From Pigmentiphaga aceris (GTDB lineage Bacteria > Pseudomonadota > Gammaproteobacteria > Burkholderiales > Burkholderiaceae_B), in NCBI RefSeq assembly GCF_008119665.1, contig NZ_CP043046.1, positions 3,720,001-3,784,000 of the forward strand: a stretch of DNA of 64,000 nucleotides, read 5' to 3'. The position numbers and the translations under genes are program-made. The notes below the pieces were generated by a model that saw nothing but the letters and a program-made list of their open reading frames with translations, was not told where the DNA came from and made no database searches. How positions within the stretch are numbered: position 1 is the stretch's first letter; each line of letters starts with the position of its first letter. Of this stretch, positions 1-8,235 are shown in pieces.

Positions 1-468
1 CACGAAGCGCGACTGCGTGCGCAGCAAGGCAGATTCGGCATAGCACATCACGCCCAGGGCAGGACACAAGGCCAGCACCACGAAGGGCAGGTATTGGTCG
101 ACCTGCTGGGTATGCGCGATCACCAGATAAATCGGCACCTGTACGCAGAACGCGATGATTGCGATGCGCAGCAGGTCGGAGCGCAGCCGCAGATACAGCG
201 CCTCGATCTTGTCGGCGCGTTCGCCCACTGCCACTTTGATGAAACGCTCGGACAGGCCGAAGTCCAATGGGATGAACAAGGTGCCCAGTTCGACGATCGA
301 GAACCAGACGCTGAACTGCGTTGCCGTCAGCGAGTGCCAGTAGATCGGGTACGCAACCAGGCTGACGCTGATCGCCACTGCCACCGCGAACAGCGACATC
401 AGCACACCGGTGCGTGTGCCCTGGCTGGCCGGGGCGACGGCCGCTTTGCTCAAGGTAGGTACTGTCAC
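1..468 (-). CDS. Polysaccharide flippase (Wzx-like) membrane protein, partial
   Basis: This gene runs off the left edge; only the first 156 codons are present. It starts at a GTG (466-468) that overlaps the stop of the upstream gene in a GTGA junction, which suggests translational coupling. The visible protein is hydrophobic, with membrane segments near residues 22-42 (around VLMSLFAVAVAISVSLVA) and 108-150. It carries a FGLSERF-type stretch between them, as in the N-terminal half of MATE/Wzx oligosaccharide flippases. Its place as last visible gene of a wzb-wza-wzc-polymerase operon supports export of lipid-linked repeat units across the inner membrane. Without the C-terminal part the family call is moderate. 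Confidence 0.6.
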   Translation of the reverse strand, partial: MTVPTLSKAAVAPASQGTRTGVLMSLFAVAVAISVSLVAYPIYWHSLTATQFSVWFSIVELGTLFIPLDFGLSERFIKVAVGERADKIEALYLRLRSDLLRIAIIAFCVQVPIYLVIAHTQQVDQYLPFVVLALCPALGVMCYAESALLRTQSRFV

Positions 469-1472
469 GGATGCCCCGCGCCCGGTTCGGCCATGAAACC
501 AGAGCCGTAGTGAATCGTGTCTTCGATGAAGGTCACGCCTTTCAGCGCGAAGTACACCAGGAATACCATGGTCAATACGTTCAGGCCACGTCGGTACTGA
601 ACGCCGTAATACATGAACGCGAAGTAGGAAAAGATCACCACGCGATCAGGCCCGACGGCATACGCAGCCGCCATGATTGGCAGGTGCACCAGCAAGGCTT
701 CGAAGCGCCGGCCATGTGCGTAGACCTGGGCGGCAATCAGGAAGGCAAGTGGCTTGAGCAAGGTCTGTATGCCGCCGCTTTCTGCGGCGTACACCAGGAA
801 CTTGCCGACCACGTGTTCATACAGCAGGAAGGCCGCTACCGTGGCACCCAGCAAGCCGCCCAGCATGCGGATGGGTTTGCCATCCAGGCGTGCCGTCATC
901 AGGCGTTTTGCCATGCCCCATGCCGGATAGGCCAGGCGACTGACCCACAGGATCATGGTCTGCGAATGGGTCAGTACGCTCAAGCCCGCAAAGACATAGC
1001 GCAGCGGCCCGCGCAAGGTGAACGCCAGCAGAAAGCAAAGCATGGCCAGCTTCAGGCGTTCGGCCGAGAAGAACAGCACCAGCAGGTAGAAGTTCGTGAA
1101 CACCAATGCAATCACGATCATCGATGTGCGCACCCGCAACAGCCACAACGTCAACACGTAGCCCAGTGCCCCGTTCAGGATCGACATCAACCAGTCTTTC
1201 TCGATCAAGGGTGCAAGCAGGAAGACCAGTGTGTAGTAGCCGGGCTCGCGGGAGTCCAGCGTGTCGGCGTAGAATCCCAGGCCGTTCGTCCAGTCGTAGA
1301 ACGGCAGGCCGTCGTAAAAGTTGCGGTAGTACAGCTGATCGCCGCTGGTGTAATACGGGAAGATGTACAGGCTGAACATCGTGCATGCCAGCCCCACGGC
1401 CAGCGGCACCACGGTGCGGGCCGCCGACACGGCACCGCTTGCATAAGACGCACGGATGTAGCCTGTGTTCAT
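465..1472 (-). CDS. Polysaccharide polymerase-like (EpsG/Wzy type) membrane protein
   Basis: The product is a 335-aa integral membrane protein with many hydrophobic segments spread over the whole length, the first at about residues 18-38. The profile, the early charged periplasmic stretch (DQLYYRNFYDG) and the operon position between a Wzc-type co-polymerase and a flippase fit an EpsG/Wzy polymerase that joins repeat units in the periplasm. Polymerases of this kind are very divergent in sequence, so the call rests on topology and neighbours. It lies 45 bp after the wzc-like gene and overlaps the flippase start by 4 bp. Confidence 0.6.
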   Translation of the reverse strand: MNTGYIRASYASGAVSAARTVVPLAVGLACTMFSLYIFPYYTSGDQLYYRNFYDGLPFYDWTNGLGFYADTLDSREPGYYTLVFLLAPLIEKDWLMSILNGALGYVLTLWLLRVRTSMIVIALVFTNFYLLVLFFSAERLKLAMLCFLLAFTLRGPLRYVFAGLSVLTHSQTMILWVSRLAYPAWGMAKRLMTARLDGKPIRMLGGLLGATVAAFLLYEHVVGKFLVYAAESGGIQTLLKPLAFLIAAQVYAHGRRFEALLVHLPIMAAAYAVGPDRVVIFSYFAFMYYGVQYRRGLNVLTMVFLVYFALKGVTFIEDTIHYGSGFMAEPGAGHP

Positions 1473-1517
1473 GATGTCAGGTCTCGTGATGTCATCACCC
1501 GGGGTGCCACGGCGCGT

Positions 1518-3728
1518 TCAGTAGGTGTTGCCATAGGTCAGCCGACGACGCTTCACACCGTTGAAGATGATGCCCTTGACCACCGTGCCGGCAGACTCCA
1601 GCTTCTTCATGGCTTCGCGCAGATCGTCTGCCGTGCTGTGCTCGGCGCGCACCACCAGGAAGACCGTGGCCGCGTTGTTGACCACGCCCAGCGTGTCACT
1701 GACGGGCAGCACAGGCGCTGAATCCAGAATGACGTGGTCGTAGTCGCGTTCCAGGCGCTTCAGCAATTCGGCAAAGCGTGCGCTTGACAGCAGTTCGCTG
1801 GGGTTGGGGGGCAACTGACCAGCCGGGATGATGTGCAATTCGCCCTCGGGCAGAATGCGCTTGCGCAACACGGCATCCAGCGTTGCCGACCCATTCAGCA
1901 GGTTCGACAAACCTGCCACCCGGCCATAACCGAAGTAGGCACCCAGCTTGGGGCGACGCAGATCGGTGTCGATCAGCAGCACCCGCCTGCCGCTGGACAC
2001 CAGCAATACGCTCAGGTTTGCCGACACGAAGCTCTTGCCCAATGCGGCCGTGGCGCTGGTGACCACAATGCTCTTGTTGCTGGCATCCATCAACGCAAAA
2101 CCCAGGCCGGTGCGTAAAGATCGAAGGCTTTCCACTGCCGGGTCATCGGGTCGCAACAGGGCCAGCAATGAACCCGTGGAGATCGCGTTCGCCCGGCCGG
2201 ATCGCAAGTCCATCTTGTCCTGGAATGGGCTCTCCGGAATGCTGGCGTAGGACACCAGGCCAGTCGCGCGTTCGGCATCTTCGGCGTCGCGCACAGTCGG
2301 ACGCAGCATGCGTGCACCGACCGCAGCCAACACACCCAGCGCCAGGCCCAGCGCAGCCGCTGCGCAGACGATGATGATCTTCTTGGGTGCCACGGCCTTG
2401 AAATCGGCCACCGCAAAGTCCACCACCCGCACATTGCCGACCGTGCCCGCCTTGGCCACTTTCAATTGCTGCGCGTTGTTCAGCAAGGCGATGTACATCT
2501 GGTTGGCGACCTCGGCGTCACGCTGCAGGCGCAACAGGTCACGCTGCGCGGCGGGCAGGCGATTCACCTGATCGTTCACACGGGTATTGACGCGTGCCGT
2601 TTCGGCCAGCTGCGCTTCCAACGCCTTCAGCTCCGGGTGGTCCGGCGTGTAGCGCTGGGCCAGATCGTCGCGACGCAGTTGCAGTTGCAGCCGGCCCTTT
2701 TCCACTTCCACGGCCTGATTCAACAAGGTCTCGGTAGAACGCTCGACGCTGACCGTGTTGGTGCGGGTGCGGAAGTTGTTCAGCAGTTCCTCGGCGCGTT
2801 CGACATCGCGTTTGATGCCTGGCAGTTGTTCATCCAGGAACTGCAGGCTTTGATAGGCCTCGGCATTGCGACGTTCCACGTTCTGCTTCAGATACGCACT
2901 GGCAATGGCGTTGACCAGGTCTTGCGCCAGCTTCACATCAGGGTGCTCGTAGCTGACCCGCATGATGCTGCTTTGCCGGCCGCTTTCGGCAATCGACAGG
3001 TCTTGCAGAATGTCCCGATACGCCGTCACCGGTGCCGCGCGCACCAGTTTGAAGGTGGTCAGATTGCCTGCGCGCATGTCGGCCACCATCAGGCGGCCGG
3101 GCTGGCCGTCAACGGTGAAGTCCAGCATCCGCCCCACCGTTCCGGCTCCCAGGCGTTTGCCGTCGTGGTCTTCCAGCTGATATTTGCCTGGGCCGTCTGC
3201 ACGCACCTTGAATGGCTTGTCCAGCTGGCTTTCCGGCACGCTCAGCTCGTCCACGCGCAGGCGCTCTCCGCCCCACGAGAACATGTCCAGGCCGAATGGG
3301 GCGGCTACCGGCGCGGTGGCATCGGCGTGATAGCGGGCGAACCAGTTGCCGATCAGCGGCGGCTGGCTCGACACGCTGACACGGATGTCGGCGCGGGTGG
3401 CTTTCACCGCCTTCAAGATCACCTCGCGGGAACGCAGGATTTCGATTTCGCCGGTAACCGGGCTGCTGCCGCCGCCCCAGGTATCGGACAGCTGCTGCAC
3501 CCCGCTGAGCATGGTGGTTTTCTTGTCTTCCACCTGGATCAAGGCATCTGCCCGGTAAATGGGGGTAGCCAGCTGCACATAGGCGGCCCCCGCCCCCAAC
3601 ACCAGCAGGAAGATGCCAATGACCCGCCACCGGTATTGCAGCAAGGTCTCCATCAACTCGGACAGGTTGATCTCGCCATTGGCGGGGGCGTGAATACGTT
3701 CTGACAGGACGATCGGCGTTGCGCTCAT
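1518..3728 (-). CDS. Wzc-type polysaccharide co-polymerase / tyrosine autokinase
   Basis: This 736-aa inner-membrane protein should control polysaccharide chain length and export together with Wza. An N-terminal Wzz domain follows the first membrane helix (residues about 34-53). A long coiled-coil GNVR-type periplasmic region comes next (about 270-390), then a second helix near 455-477 and a cytoplasmic BY-kinase domain from about 545. The Walker A segment is TSATAALGKSF (557-567), Walker A' is IDTDLRRP (586-593) and Walker B is near HVILDSAP (665). The tail has only two tyrosines (732 and 736) instead of the usual cluster, and the first P-loop glycine is replaced by serine. It starts 7 bp after the wza-like stop. 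Confidence 0.88.
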   Translation of the reverse strand: MSATPIVLSERIHAPANGEINLSELMETLLQYRWRVIGIFLLVLGAGAAYVQLATPIYRADALIQVEDKKTTMLSGVQQLSDTWGGGSSPVTGEIEILRSREVILKAVKATRADIRVSVSSQPPLIGNWFARYHADATAPVAAPFGLDMFSWGGERLRVDELSVPESQLDKPFKVRADGPGKYQLEDHDGKRLGAGTVGRMLDFTVDGQPGRLMVADMRAGNLTTFKLVRAAPVTAYRDILQDLSIAESGRQSSIMRVSYEHPDVKLAQDLVNAIASAYLKQNVERRNAEAYQSLQFLDEQLPGIKRDVERAEELLNNFRTRTNTVSVERSTETLLNQAVEVEKGRLQLQLRRDDLAQRYTPDHPELKALEAQLAETARVNTRVNDQVNRLPAAQRDLLRLQRDAEVANQMYIALLNNAQQLKVAKAGTVGNVRVVDFAVADFKAVAPKKIIIVCAAAALGLALGVLAAVGARMLRPTVRDAEDAERATGLVSYASIPESPFQDKMDLRSGRANAISTGSLLALLRPDDPAVESLRSLRTGLGFALMDASNKSIVVTSATAALGKSFVSANLSVLLVSSGRRVLLIDTDLRRPKLGAYFGYGRVAGLSNLLNGSATLDAVLRKRILPEGELHIIPAGQLPPNPSELLSSARFAELLKRLERDYDHVILDSAPVLPVSDTLGVVNNAATVFLVVRAEHSTADDLREAMKKLESAGTVVKGIIFNGVKRRRLTYGNTY

Positions 3729-3735
3729 GACTGGT

Positions 3736-4869
3736 TCACCGACGGACCGCGGTAGCGGCCGGCAAAATGTTGGTCAGCACGCGACCGAAGCGGGTCACGC
3801 CGGTCGGGTCCACGTAAACGATGTCGCGCGGTTGCAGATCGAAGCGGTCGGCCAGCACCAGCGCGTCGGGGCTTGAGGCATTCAAATGCCAGATCTGCGG
3901 CCGGTTGTTCTGGCCATTGCGGATCACATACAGCTGACCGGTATTGGCGCTGAGCGGATTGAAGCCACCGGCGTCCGACAAGGCTTCTGCCAGGCTCATG
4001 CGGCCACGTGGCATCACACGCGATTGCGGTGTGGTGACTTCGCCCATCACGAAGACCTTGTTGTAGCGGCTCTCGGGCACCGTCAGGATGTCGCCAGGGC
4101 TAAGGCGCACGTCCTGGCTTACGTCGCCCTCGTAATACAGCGCGTACAGATTCACTGGCCGGGTCTGACCGCGACTGAGCAAGGTGGCGGCGCTCAGATC
4201 GGCCTCAGGAGTCAGCCCCCCTGTCTGAGAGATCAGATCGGTGACGGTCATGGGCACGTCAGTCACTGGCACCACGCCCGGGCGCGTCAGTTGCCCAAGG
4301 GCAAACACGCGCTGGCTGCGGTAAGTCAGCACCGAGACGTCAACCTGCGGCTGAACCAGATAGGTAGCCAGCTTCTTGGTCAGCTCGTCACGAATATCGT
4401 CCACGGTTCTGCCAACTGCCTGCACCTTGCCCGCATAGGGATAGAAGAAGGTGCCTGCCTCGCTGACCACGCGGCCCGACAACTCGTTGAGCGTGCCAGA
4501 CGGGTTATTCAATTCCGGGTGGTTCCACACCGTGATAAGCAAGATGTCGTATTTGCCGACGGTGTAACGATACCCACCTGAACCGTTGGCCTTCAGGTCA
4601 GCCGATGCCTGGGCACGGGCGGCGGCACGCTCGGCGTCGTTGCGTTGTTTGTCCTGCACCATCTGCGCAATGGTCTGCGGCGAAATGGAGAAGATGTCGG
4701 CGCGATCCTTGACCGATTCCTTGGAGAAATCAGGCCTGTCGAGGGTGGATGCGTCCGGCACGACCCCCAGATAGGGTCCGGGCACGGTGCAGCTTGCAAG
4801 TATCACAAGCGCGGGTGCGCACAGCAGCCGGCGCCAGGCGATTACGCGGGCGAACATTGACGTATGCAT
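3736..4869 (-). CDS. Wza-type outer-membrane polysaccharide export lipoprotein
   Basis: The 377-aa product forms the outer-membrane channel for capsule or exopolysaccharide. The chosen ATG (4867-4869) is preceded by a GAGG ribosome site and gives a short signal peptide ending in the lipobox LASC at about residue 27; a longer upstream reading would bury this signal. After the lipobox come the Poly_export domain (around YDILLITVWNHPELN) and SLBB-type repeats (around VFALGQLTRPG and VFVMGEVTTPQ). It sits between the wzb-like and wzc-like genes, the classic order of group 1-type capsule operons. Confidence 0.9.
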   Translation of the reverse strand: MHTSMFARVIAWRRLLCAPALVILASCTVPGPYLGVVPDASTLDRPDFSKESVKDRADIFSISPQTIAQMVQDKQRNDAERAAARAQASADLKANGSGGYRYTVGKYDILLITVWNHPELNNPSGTLNELSGRVVSEAGTFFYPYAGKVQAVGRTVDDIRDELTKKLATYLVQPQVDVSVLTYRSQRVFALGQLTRPGVVPVTDVPMTVTDLISQTGGLTPEADLSAATLLSRGQTRPVNLYALYYEGDVSQDVRLSPGDILTVPESRYNKVFVMGEVTTPQSRVMPRGRMSLAEALSDAGGFNPLSANTGQLYVIRNGQNNRPQIWHLNASSPDALVLADRFDLQPRDIVYVDPTGVTRFGRVLTNILPAATAVRR

Positions 4870-4943
4870 GGATGAACCTCGACGATCAGTGGGCCGACGA
4901 CGCGGGTGCGCGCAGACATGGAGAACAGCAACAAAGGGTTGTT

Positions 4944-5486
4944 TCAGGCTCGTGCAATACCCGGGGGGCGGGTCTGGGTGCTGACAGTCATCGCGATCGT
5001 GCCGGTAACGGGTTTGACCATGCCGGTTTCGCGCAGGCGACTGACCCAGTCCCGGGTGCATAGATCAATCTGTCGCCAGGTCGATTCAAAAATACCGAAA
5101 GGCATGCGCAGCGGATCGACAATCTGCAAGCCTTGCCAATGTCCAAGCAAAAACACTTTTCCGGTGGCAGCGGCGAAACGCTGGCGCATTTCGCGCCGGT
5201 GTTCGTCGTCCATGATGAATATGGCCGACGCCGCCGCGATTTCTGCACTGGTCGCATTTGCCGCGCGTTTATCGCTGGGCAAAGGCATGCCGTGCGCATC
5301 GGCCAGTTCCGTCACATAACGATGCGGCGGGCTGCCGACCGAGGCGGCCAACCCACGCGATATCACGCTGGCCTGCAGGTTATTGCGCAGCAGGTGATGG
5401 CGAAACAAGGTTTCGGCCATGGGACTGCGGCACACATTGCCGGTGCACAAAACCAGCAGCATTGGATAATCCGGAGATGGCAGCAT
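4944..5486 (-). CDS. Low-molecular-weight protein tyrosine phosphatase (Wzb type)
   Basis: This 180-aa cytoplasmic phosphatase is expected to dephosphorylate the Wzc kinase. The P-loop CTGNVCRS starts at residue 14 and supplies the nucleophilic Cys14 and Arg20. A DPLRMP segment near residue 128 would carry the general-acid aspartate. I chose the ATG at 5484-5486, with AGGG about 9 nt upstream, because it places the P-loop at the usual distance from the N terminus; an upstream ATG at 5558 would add 24 unlikely residues. It is the first gene of the export operon, 74 bp before the wza-like gene. The C-terminal 30 residues look extra compared with the family's usual 145-150. Confidence 0.88.
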   Translation of the reverse strand: MLPSPDYPMLLVLCTGNVCRSPMAETLFRHHLLRNNLQASVISRGLAASVGSPPHRYVTELADAHGMPLPSDKRAANATSAEIAAASAIFIMDDEHRREMRQRFAAATGKVFLLGHWQGLQIVDPLRMPFGIFESTWRQIDLCTRDWVSRLRETGMVKPVTGTIAMTVSTQTRPPGIARA

Positions 5487-5512
5487 TGTCTCGACCCTGA
5501 AAAGGTTGAACG

Positions 5513-5541
5513 ATTCTAGGCACATCGGAATCCGGTTTCCA
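5513..5541 (-). promoter_or_regulatory. Candidate sigma-70 promoter of the exopolysaccharide operon
   Basis: On the minus strand TGGAAA (4 of 6 matches to the -35 consensus) and TAGAAT (5 of 6 to the -10 consensus) are separated by 17 bp. They lie 26 nt before the wzb-like start, in the right place to transcribe the whole operon. This is a sequence match only. Confidence 0.4.
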
Positions 5542-5829
5542 GACGCTAAAACTTTCAAATACCCGGCGACTTGCGGTTTTTGGGGCCAAACACCCTACCC
5601 AACCGTGCAAAGCCCCTTCATTTAAGCCATCCTGGCGATAGCATTCGCTAACTTTAAACAAATGCTCACGCGAGCTTATCGACCCGGAATCGATTAATCG
5701 TAAACGATGTCAATCGCGGTTTTTTATAATCAGGAACCGGTTATCCATGCGAATAAACTGCGGGTATAAGCAGCCGGGCACACAGATATCGAATACGTGG
5801 ATTTCACCCCGCCTGCACGCGGAGACCGC
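5542..5829. other. Intergenic region between the exopolysaccharide operon and an orphan gene
   Basis: Together with the promoter to its left this makes about 340 bp without a convincing gene between two divergent genes. It is more AT-rich than its surroundings. A perfect TATAAT occurs on the plus strand at 5725-5730, but nothing like TTGACA lies at the right distance, so I do not call it a promoter with confidence. No repeat or RNA gene was recognised. Confidence 0.5.
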
Positions 5830-6108
5830 ATGAATATCTCGGAAATCAGTACGCCTTTTCAGGAAGCAGAAAGACGCGCGCACGATCGCGCGCGGCGTAT
5901 TACCGACTGGATGCTGCGCGCAAGCGAACGCGACCCAGCCGGGTTCTGCGCGTTGCTGTGGGCGGACGACTGGGTACGGCTGGCCGAGCATGCCTGCATC
6001 GAGCCGCGCAACGTAAAAGCCATTCAGCGTCGCTTCTTGAAGATGGATGCAGACGAGCGACGCTCGGTGCTTGAGTCTTTTTTGTGGGACGCGCCCGAGG
6101 CGCACTGA
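5830..6108 (+). CDS. Hypothetical protein, 92 aa
   Basis: This small open frame encodes a charged, apparently all-helical 92-aa protein with no signal peptide or membrane segment. I do not recognise the family. The ATG at 5830 was chosen because GGAGA stands 5-9 nt upstream; an in-frame ATG at 5797 lacks this site. Residues 10-32 are rich in Arg, Glu and Ala, and two tryptophans occur in a WADDW motif at about residues 48-52. It is transcribed away from the exopolysaccharide operon and stands about 180 bp before the PhzF-like gene. A chance frame is not fully excluded. Confidence 0.55.
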   Translation: MNISEISTPFQEAERRAHDRARRITDWMLRASERDPAGFCALLWADDWVRLAEHACIEPRNVKAIQRRFLKMDADERRSVLESFLWDAPEAH

Positions 6109-6222
6109 GGCGGGGCTGGCCGGGCAGGGAAAACCGAGGGCCAATTCAGGGAGGGTCGTACGAGCACAGCACATCGCGGCCGTGGATAATATCCGGGCCA
6201 GTTGTTCTGGTTTGATATTCCC

Positions 6223-6248
6223 TGTTGTCTCATCGTGTTGTCTCATCG
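6223..6248. repeat. Tandem 13-bp direct repeat
   Basis: TGTTGTCTCATCG occurs twice head to tail (6223-6235 and 6236-6248). It is followed by a small hairpin, GCCGGC-CTACC-GCCGGC (about 6252-6268), in the leader of the PhzF-like gene. Confidence 0.8.
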
Positions 6249-6290
6249 AAAGCCGGCCTACCGCCGGCGACAATAAAACGCCCGCACCCC

Positions 6291-7094
6291 ATGCAATTAC
6301 CCATTCACGTCATCGACGCATTCACCTCGGAACGATTCAAAGGCAATCAGGCCGCAGTGGTTCCGCTAGCCGCCTGGCTTCCCGACGCTGTCCTGCAGTC
6401 CATCGCGGCCGAGAACAACCTGTCCGAAACCTCGTTCCTGGTCTGGAGCGCCGATCGCGACGCGTTCGAGATCCGCTGGTTCTCCCCGCTCAAGGAAATC
6501 GCGTTCTGCGGCCACGCCACGCTGGCGAGCGCCTTTGTGCTGTTCGACGCCAATGCCACGCGCCAAGTGATCACCTTCTGGGCCGCGGCCGTGGGAAACG
6601 TCACCGCTACGCAGGAAGACAGCGGCCGCATCCGCATGAGCTTCCCGCGCCGCGACGCACAGCCCGTAGCCGATGCGCCCCTCGCCCTGCGTGAAGGCCT
6701 GAGCCCGGCACCGTCCGCCTACCTGGTGAATCAGCAGGCCTACGTGGCCGTCTACGACGACGAAGCCAGCGTGCTCGCGGTCAAGCCGGATCTGGAACGA
6801 CTCAAATCCCTGGGCCCGCTGGATGTGGTGGTAACGGCGCCCGCAAACGCCGGGGCACCCTACGATTTTGTCAGCCGCTATTTCTGGCCTGCCAATGGCG
6901 GCGACGAAGACCCGGTCACCGGTTCCATCCACGCGGCGCTCGCCCCGTACTGGGCAGGCCGTCTCGGCAAGCAGGTCTTGGTCGGCCACCAGGCTTCGCG
7001 CCGCACGGGCACGCTGTTCTGCGAAGTGACCGAGGCCAGCGTTGAAGTGGCGGGCCATTGTGCGCGCTACCTGAGCGGCACCATCACGATCTGA
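6291..7094 (+). CDS. PhzF-family isomerase/epimerase-like protein
   Basis: The 267-aa protein belongs to the PhzF/YddE superfamily with the diaminopimelate-epimerase fold of two similar halves. The N-terminal half has NNLSETSF, with the family's catalytic glutamate at about residue 46, followed by FCGHATLASA. The C-terminal half has DEDPVTGSIHAAL, the second conserved signature. PhzF in phenazine producers isomerises dihydro-3-hydroxyanthranilate, but no other phenazine genes are nearby, so the substrate here is unknown. The ATG at 6291 has no strong ribosome site. It converges on the gamma-carbonic-anhydrase-like gene across a strong inverted repeat. Confidence 0.88.
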   Translation: MQLPIHVIDAFTSERFKGNQAAVVPLAAWLPDAVLQSIAAENNLSETSFLVWSADRDAFEIRWFSPLKEIAFCGHATLASAFVLFDANATRQVITFWAAAVGNVTATQEDSGRIRMSFPRRDAQPVADAPLALREGLSPAPSAYLVNQQAYVAVYDDEASVLAVKPDLERLKSLGPLDVVVTAPANAGAPYDFVSRYFWPANGGDEDPVTGSIHAALAPYWAGRLGKQVLVGHQASRRTGTLFCEVTEASVEVAGHCARYLSGTITI

Positions 7095-7125
7095 GCCCCT
7101 TTTCCGCAACGGAACAGTTGGCTGC

Positions 7126-7151
7126 CATGCCGGCGCGAGCGCGCCGGCATG
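7126..7151. terminator. Inverted repeat between convergent genes, likely transcription terminator
   Basis: A perfect 12-bp inverted repeat with a 2-nt centre (arms CATGCCGGCGCG and CGCGCCGGCATG) lies between the stops of the PhzF-like and carbonic-anhydrase-like genes. There is no T run on either side, so termination is inferred from position and hairpin strength. Confidence 0.5.
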
Positions 7152-7170
7152 ATTCTTGGCAAGCCTTGCC

Positions 7171-7731
7171 TCAGAAGTCGTTGCGAATGCGGCGATACGC
7201 CGTCGCCAGGCTGACGTTGGTCAGCATCACCGATTCCGAGAAATCGCGGGTGGCCTTGTCGGTCTGCGGCAGCTTGGCCAGATCAGTGTCTTTGCTGACC
7301 CGGGTCATCGAGGTCACATAGAAACCTGCCGGGATCTCGACACCGTCGACCACACTGTTGTGGCGAACCACAGCGGTGTCATGCACCACACAGTTGAACA
7401 ACACCGAGTTGAAGCCGATGAACACGTTGTTGCCGATCCGGCACGGGCCATGGACGATCGATCGGTGGGCAACCGAGGTGTTTGCGCCGATGGTGACCGC
7501 CGCGCCATCCTTGGAGTGGATCACCACGCCGTCCTGAATGTTGGAGTTGGCACCGATGATGATCGGTTCCATGGTGCCGTCGGCGTTGACTTCGTCGGCG
7601 CGGATGACCGCATAGGGGCCGATGAAGACGTTTTCGCCCACTTCGACCTTGCCGCACAGAATGGCGGTGGGGTCGACAAAGGCGGTTTCGTGGACGACGG
7701 GGAAGTCGCCGCTGGGATTTTTACGCAGCAT
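7171..7731 (-). CDS. Gamma-carbonic-anhydrase-like hexapeptide-repeat protein
   Basis: This 186-aa protein has the repeating [IV]-G-x(4) pattern of a left-handed beta helix (about residues 20-135), followed by a C-terminal helix. Histidines at 72, 89 and 94 match the three zinc ligands of gamma-class carbonic anhydrases and of YrdA/CaiE/PaaY-type proteins. Members form trimers with metal sites between subunits; many are annotated as carbonic anhydrase without tested activity. The ATG at 7729-7731 gives the family's usual length; an upstream in-frame start at 7902 would add an unrelated tail and overlap hslR. It follows hslR by 91 bp on the same strand. Confidence 0.85.
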   Translation of the reverse strand: MLRKNPSGDFPVVHETAFVDPTAILCGKVEVGENVFIGPYAVIRADEVNADGTMEPIIIGANSNIQDGVVIHSKDGAAVTIGANTSVAHRSIVHGPCRIGNNVFIGFNSVLFNCVVHDTAVVRHNSVVDGVEIPAGFYVTSMTRVSKDTDLAKLPQTDKATRDFSESVMLTNVSLATAYRRIRNDF

Positions 7732-7822
7732 TCGAGTGTGCTCTGTCTGTGACTGGCGCGCGGCGTGCGCGCCCCGGCCATCACACGGGTCGCACGCTGC
7801 GCCAGACTTATAGTGGGTTAGA

Positions 7823-8203
7823 TCAGGACTGATCGCGCCAGCTATCGAGCTGACGTCGGTCCTGCTTGGTGGGGCGGCCCTTGATCTCCCGCGACGGCTC
7901 ATAGGCCTGCCGATTCAGTTCAATGACTTCCAGACGCCGCTTCAAACCGTCCGGGGTCTCGTCATACAGCGTGCGGGCAAACGTGGCCGGTCCGCGCATG
8001 CCGGACAGCCCCCGAACAATCACTTCAAACACCTGATCGCCCGCCCGCACTTCGATCCGGTCGCCAACACGCACTGCGCGCGCTGGCTTGGGACGCTCGC
8101 CGGCCAATTTCACCTTGCCGGTTTCGACGGCGGCCTGGGCAATGCTGCGCGTCTTGAAAAAACGCGCCGCCCACAACCACTTGTCGATACGTTGGTCATC
8201 CAT
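7823..8203 (-). CDS. hslR: S4-domain ribosome-associated heat shock protein Hsp15
   Basis: The 126-aa protein starts with an S4 RNA-binding domain (RIDKWLWAARFFKTRS, residues 5-20, through about 65) and ends in a basic tail (EIKGRPTKQDRRQ). This matches Hsp15, which binds free 50S subunits carrying a nascent chain and helps recycle them. The internal ATG at 8201-8203 is used because it places the S4 domain at the N terminus, as in the family; the longer frame would run into hemH. It lies 32 bp after the ferrochelatase gene, in a run with hrcA and hemH, which fits a heat-stress-linked operon. Confidence 0.88.
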   Translation of the reverse strand: MDDQRIDKWLWAARFFKTRSIAQAAVETGKVKLAGERPKPARAVRVGDRIEVRAGDQVFEVIVRGLSGMRGPATFARTLYDETPDGLKRRLEVIELNRQAYEPSREIKGRPTKQDRRQLDSWRDQS

Positions 8204-8235
8204 GTTGCACCTGCATTGCTCGCAAATCGTGGCGT

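Noticed and set aside
5725..5730. Perfect TATAAT upstream of the orphan gene
   Set aside because: No -35 element at 16-18 bp and about 100 bp from the start codon; too weak to call.
5710..6273. 187-codon minus-strand frame across the orphan gene and its flanks
   Set aside because: No ribosome site, no domain features, and it overlaps the better-supported plus-strand 92-aa frame.
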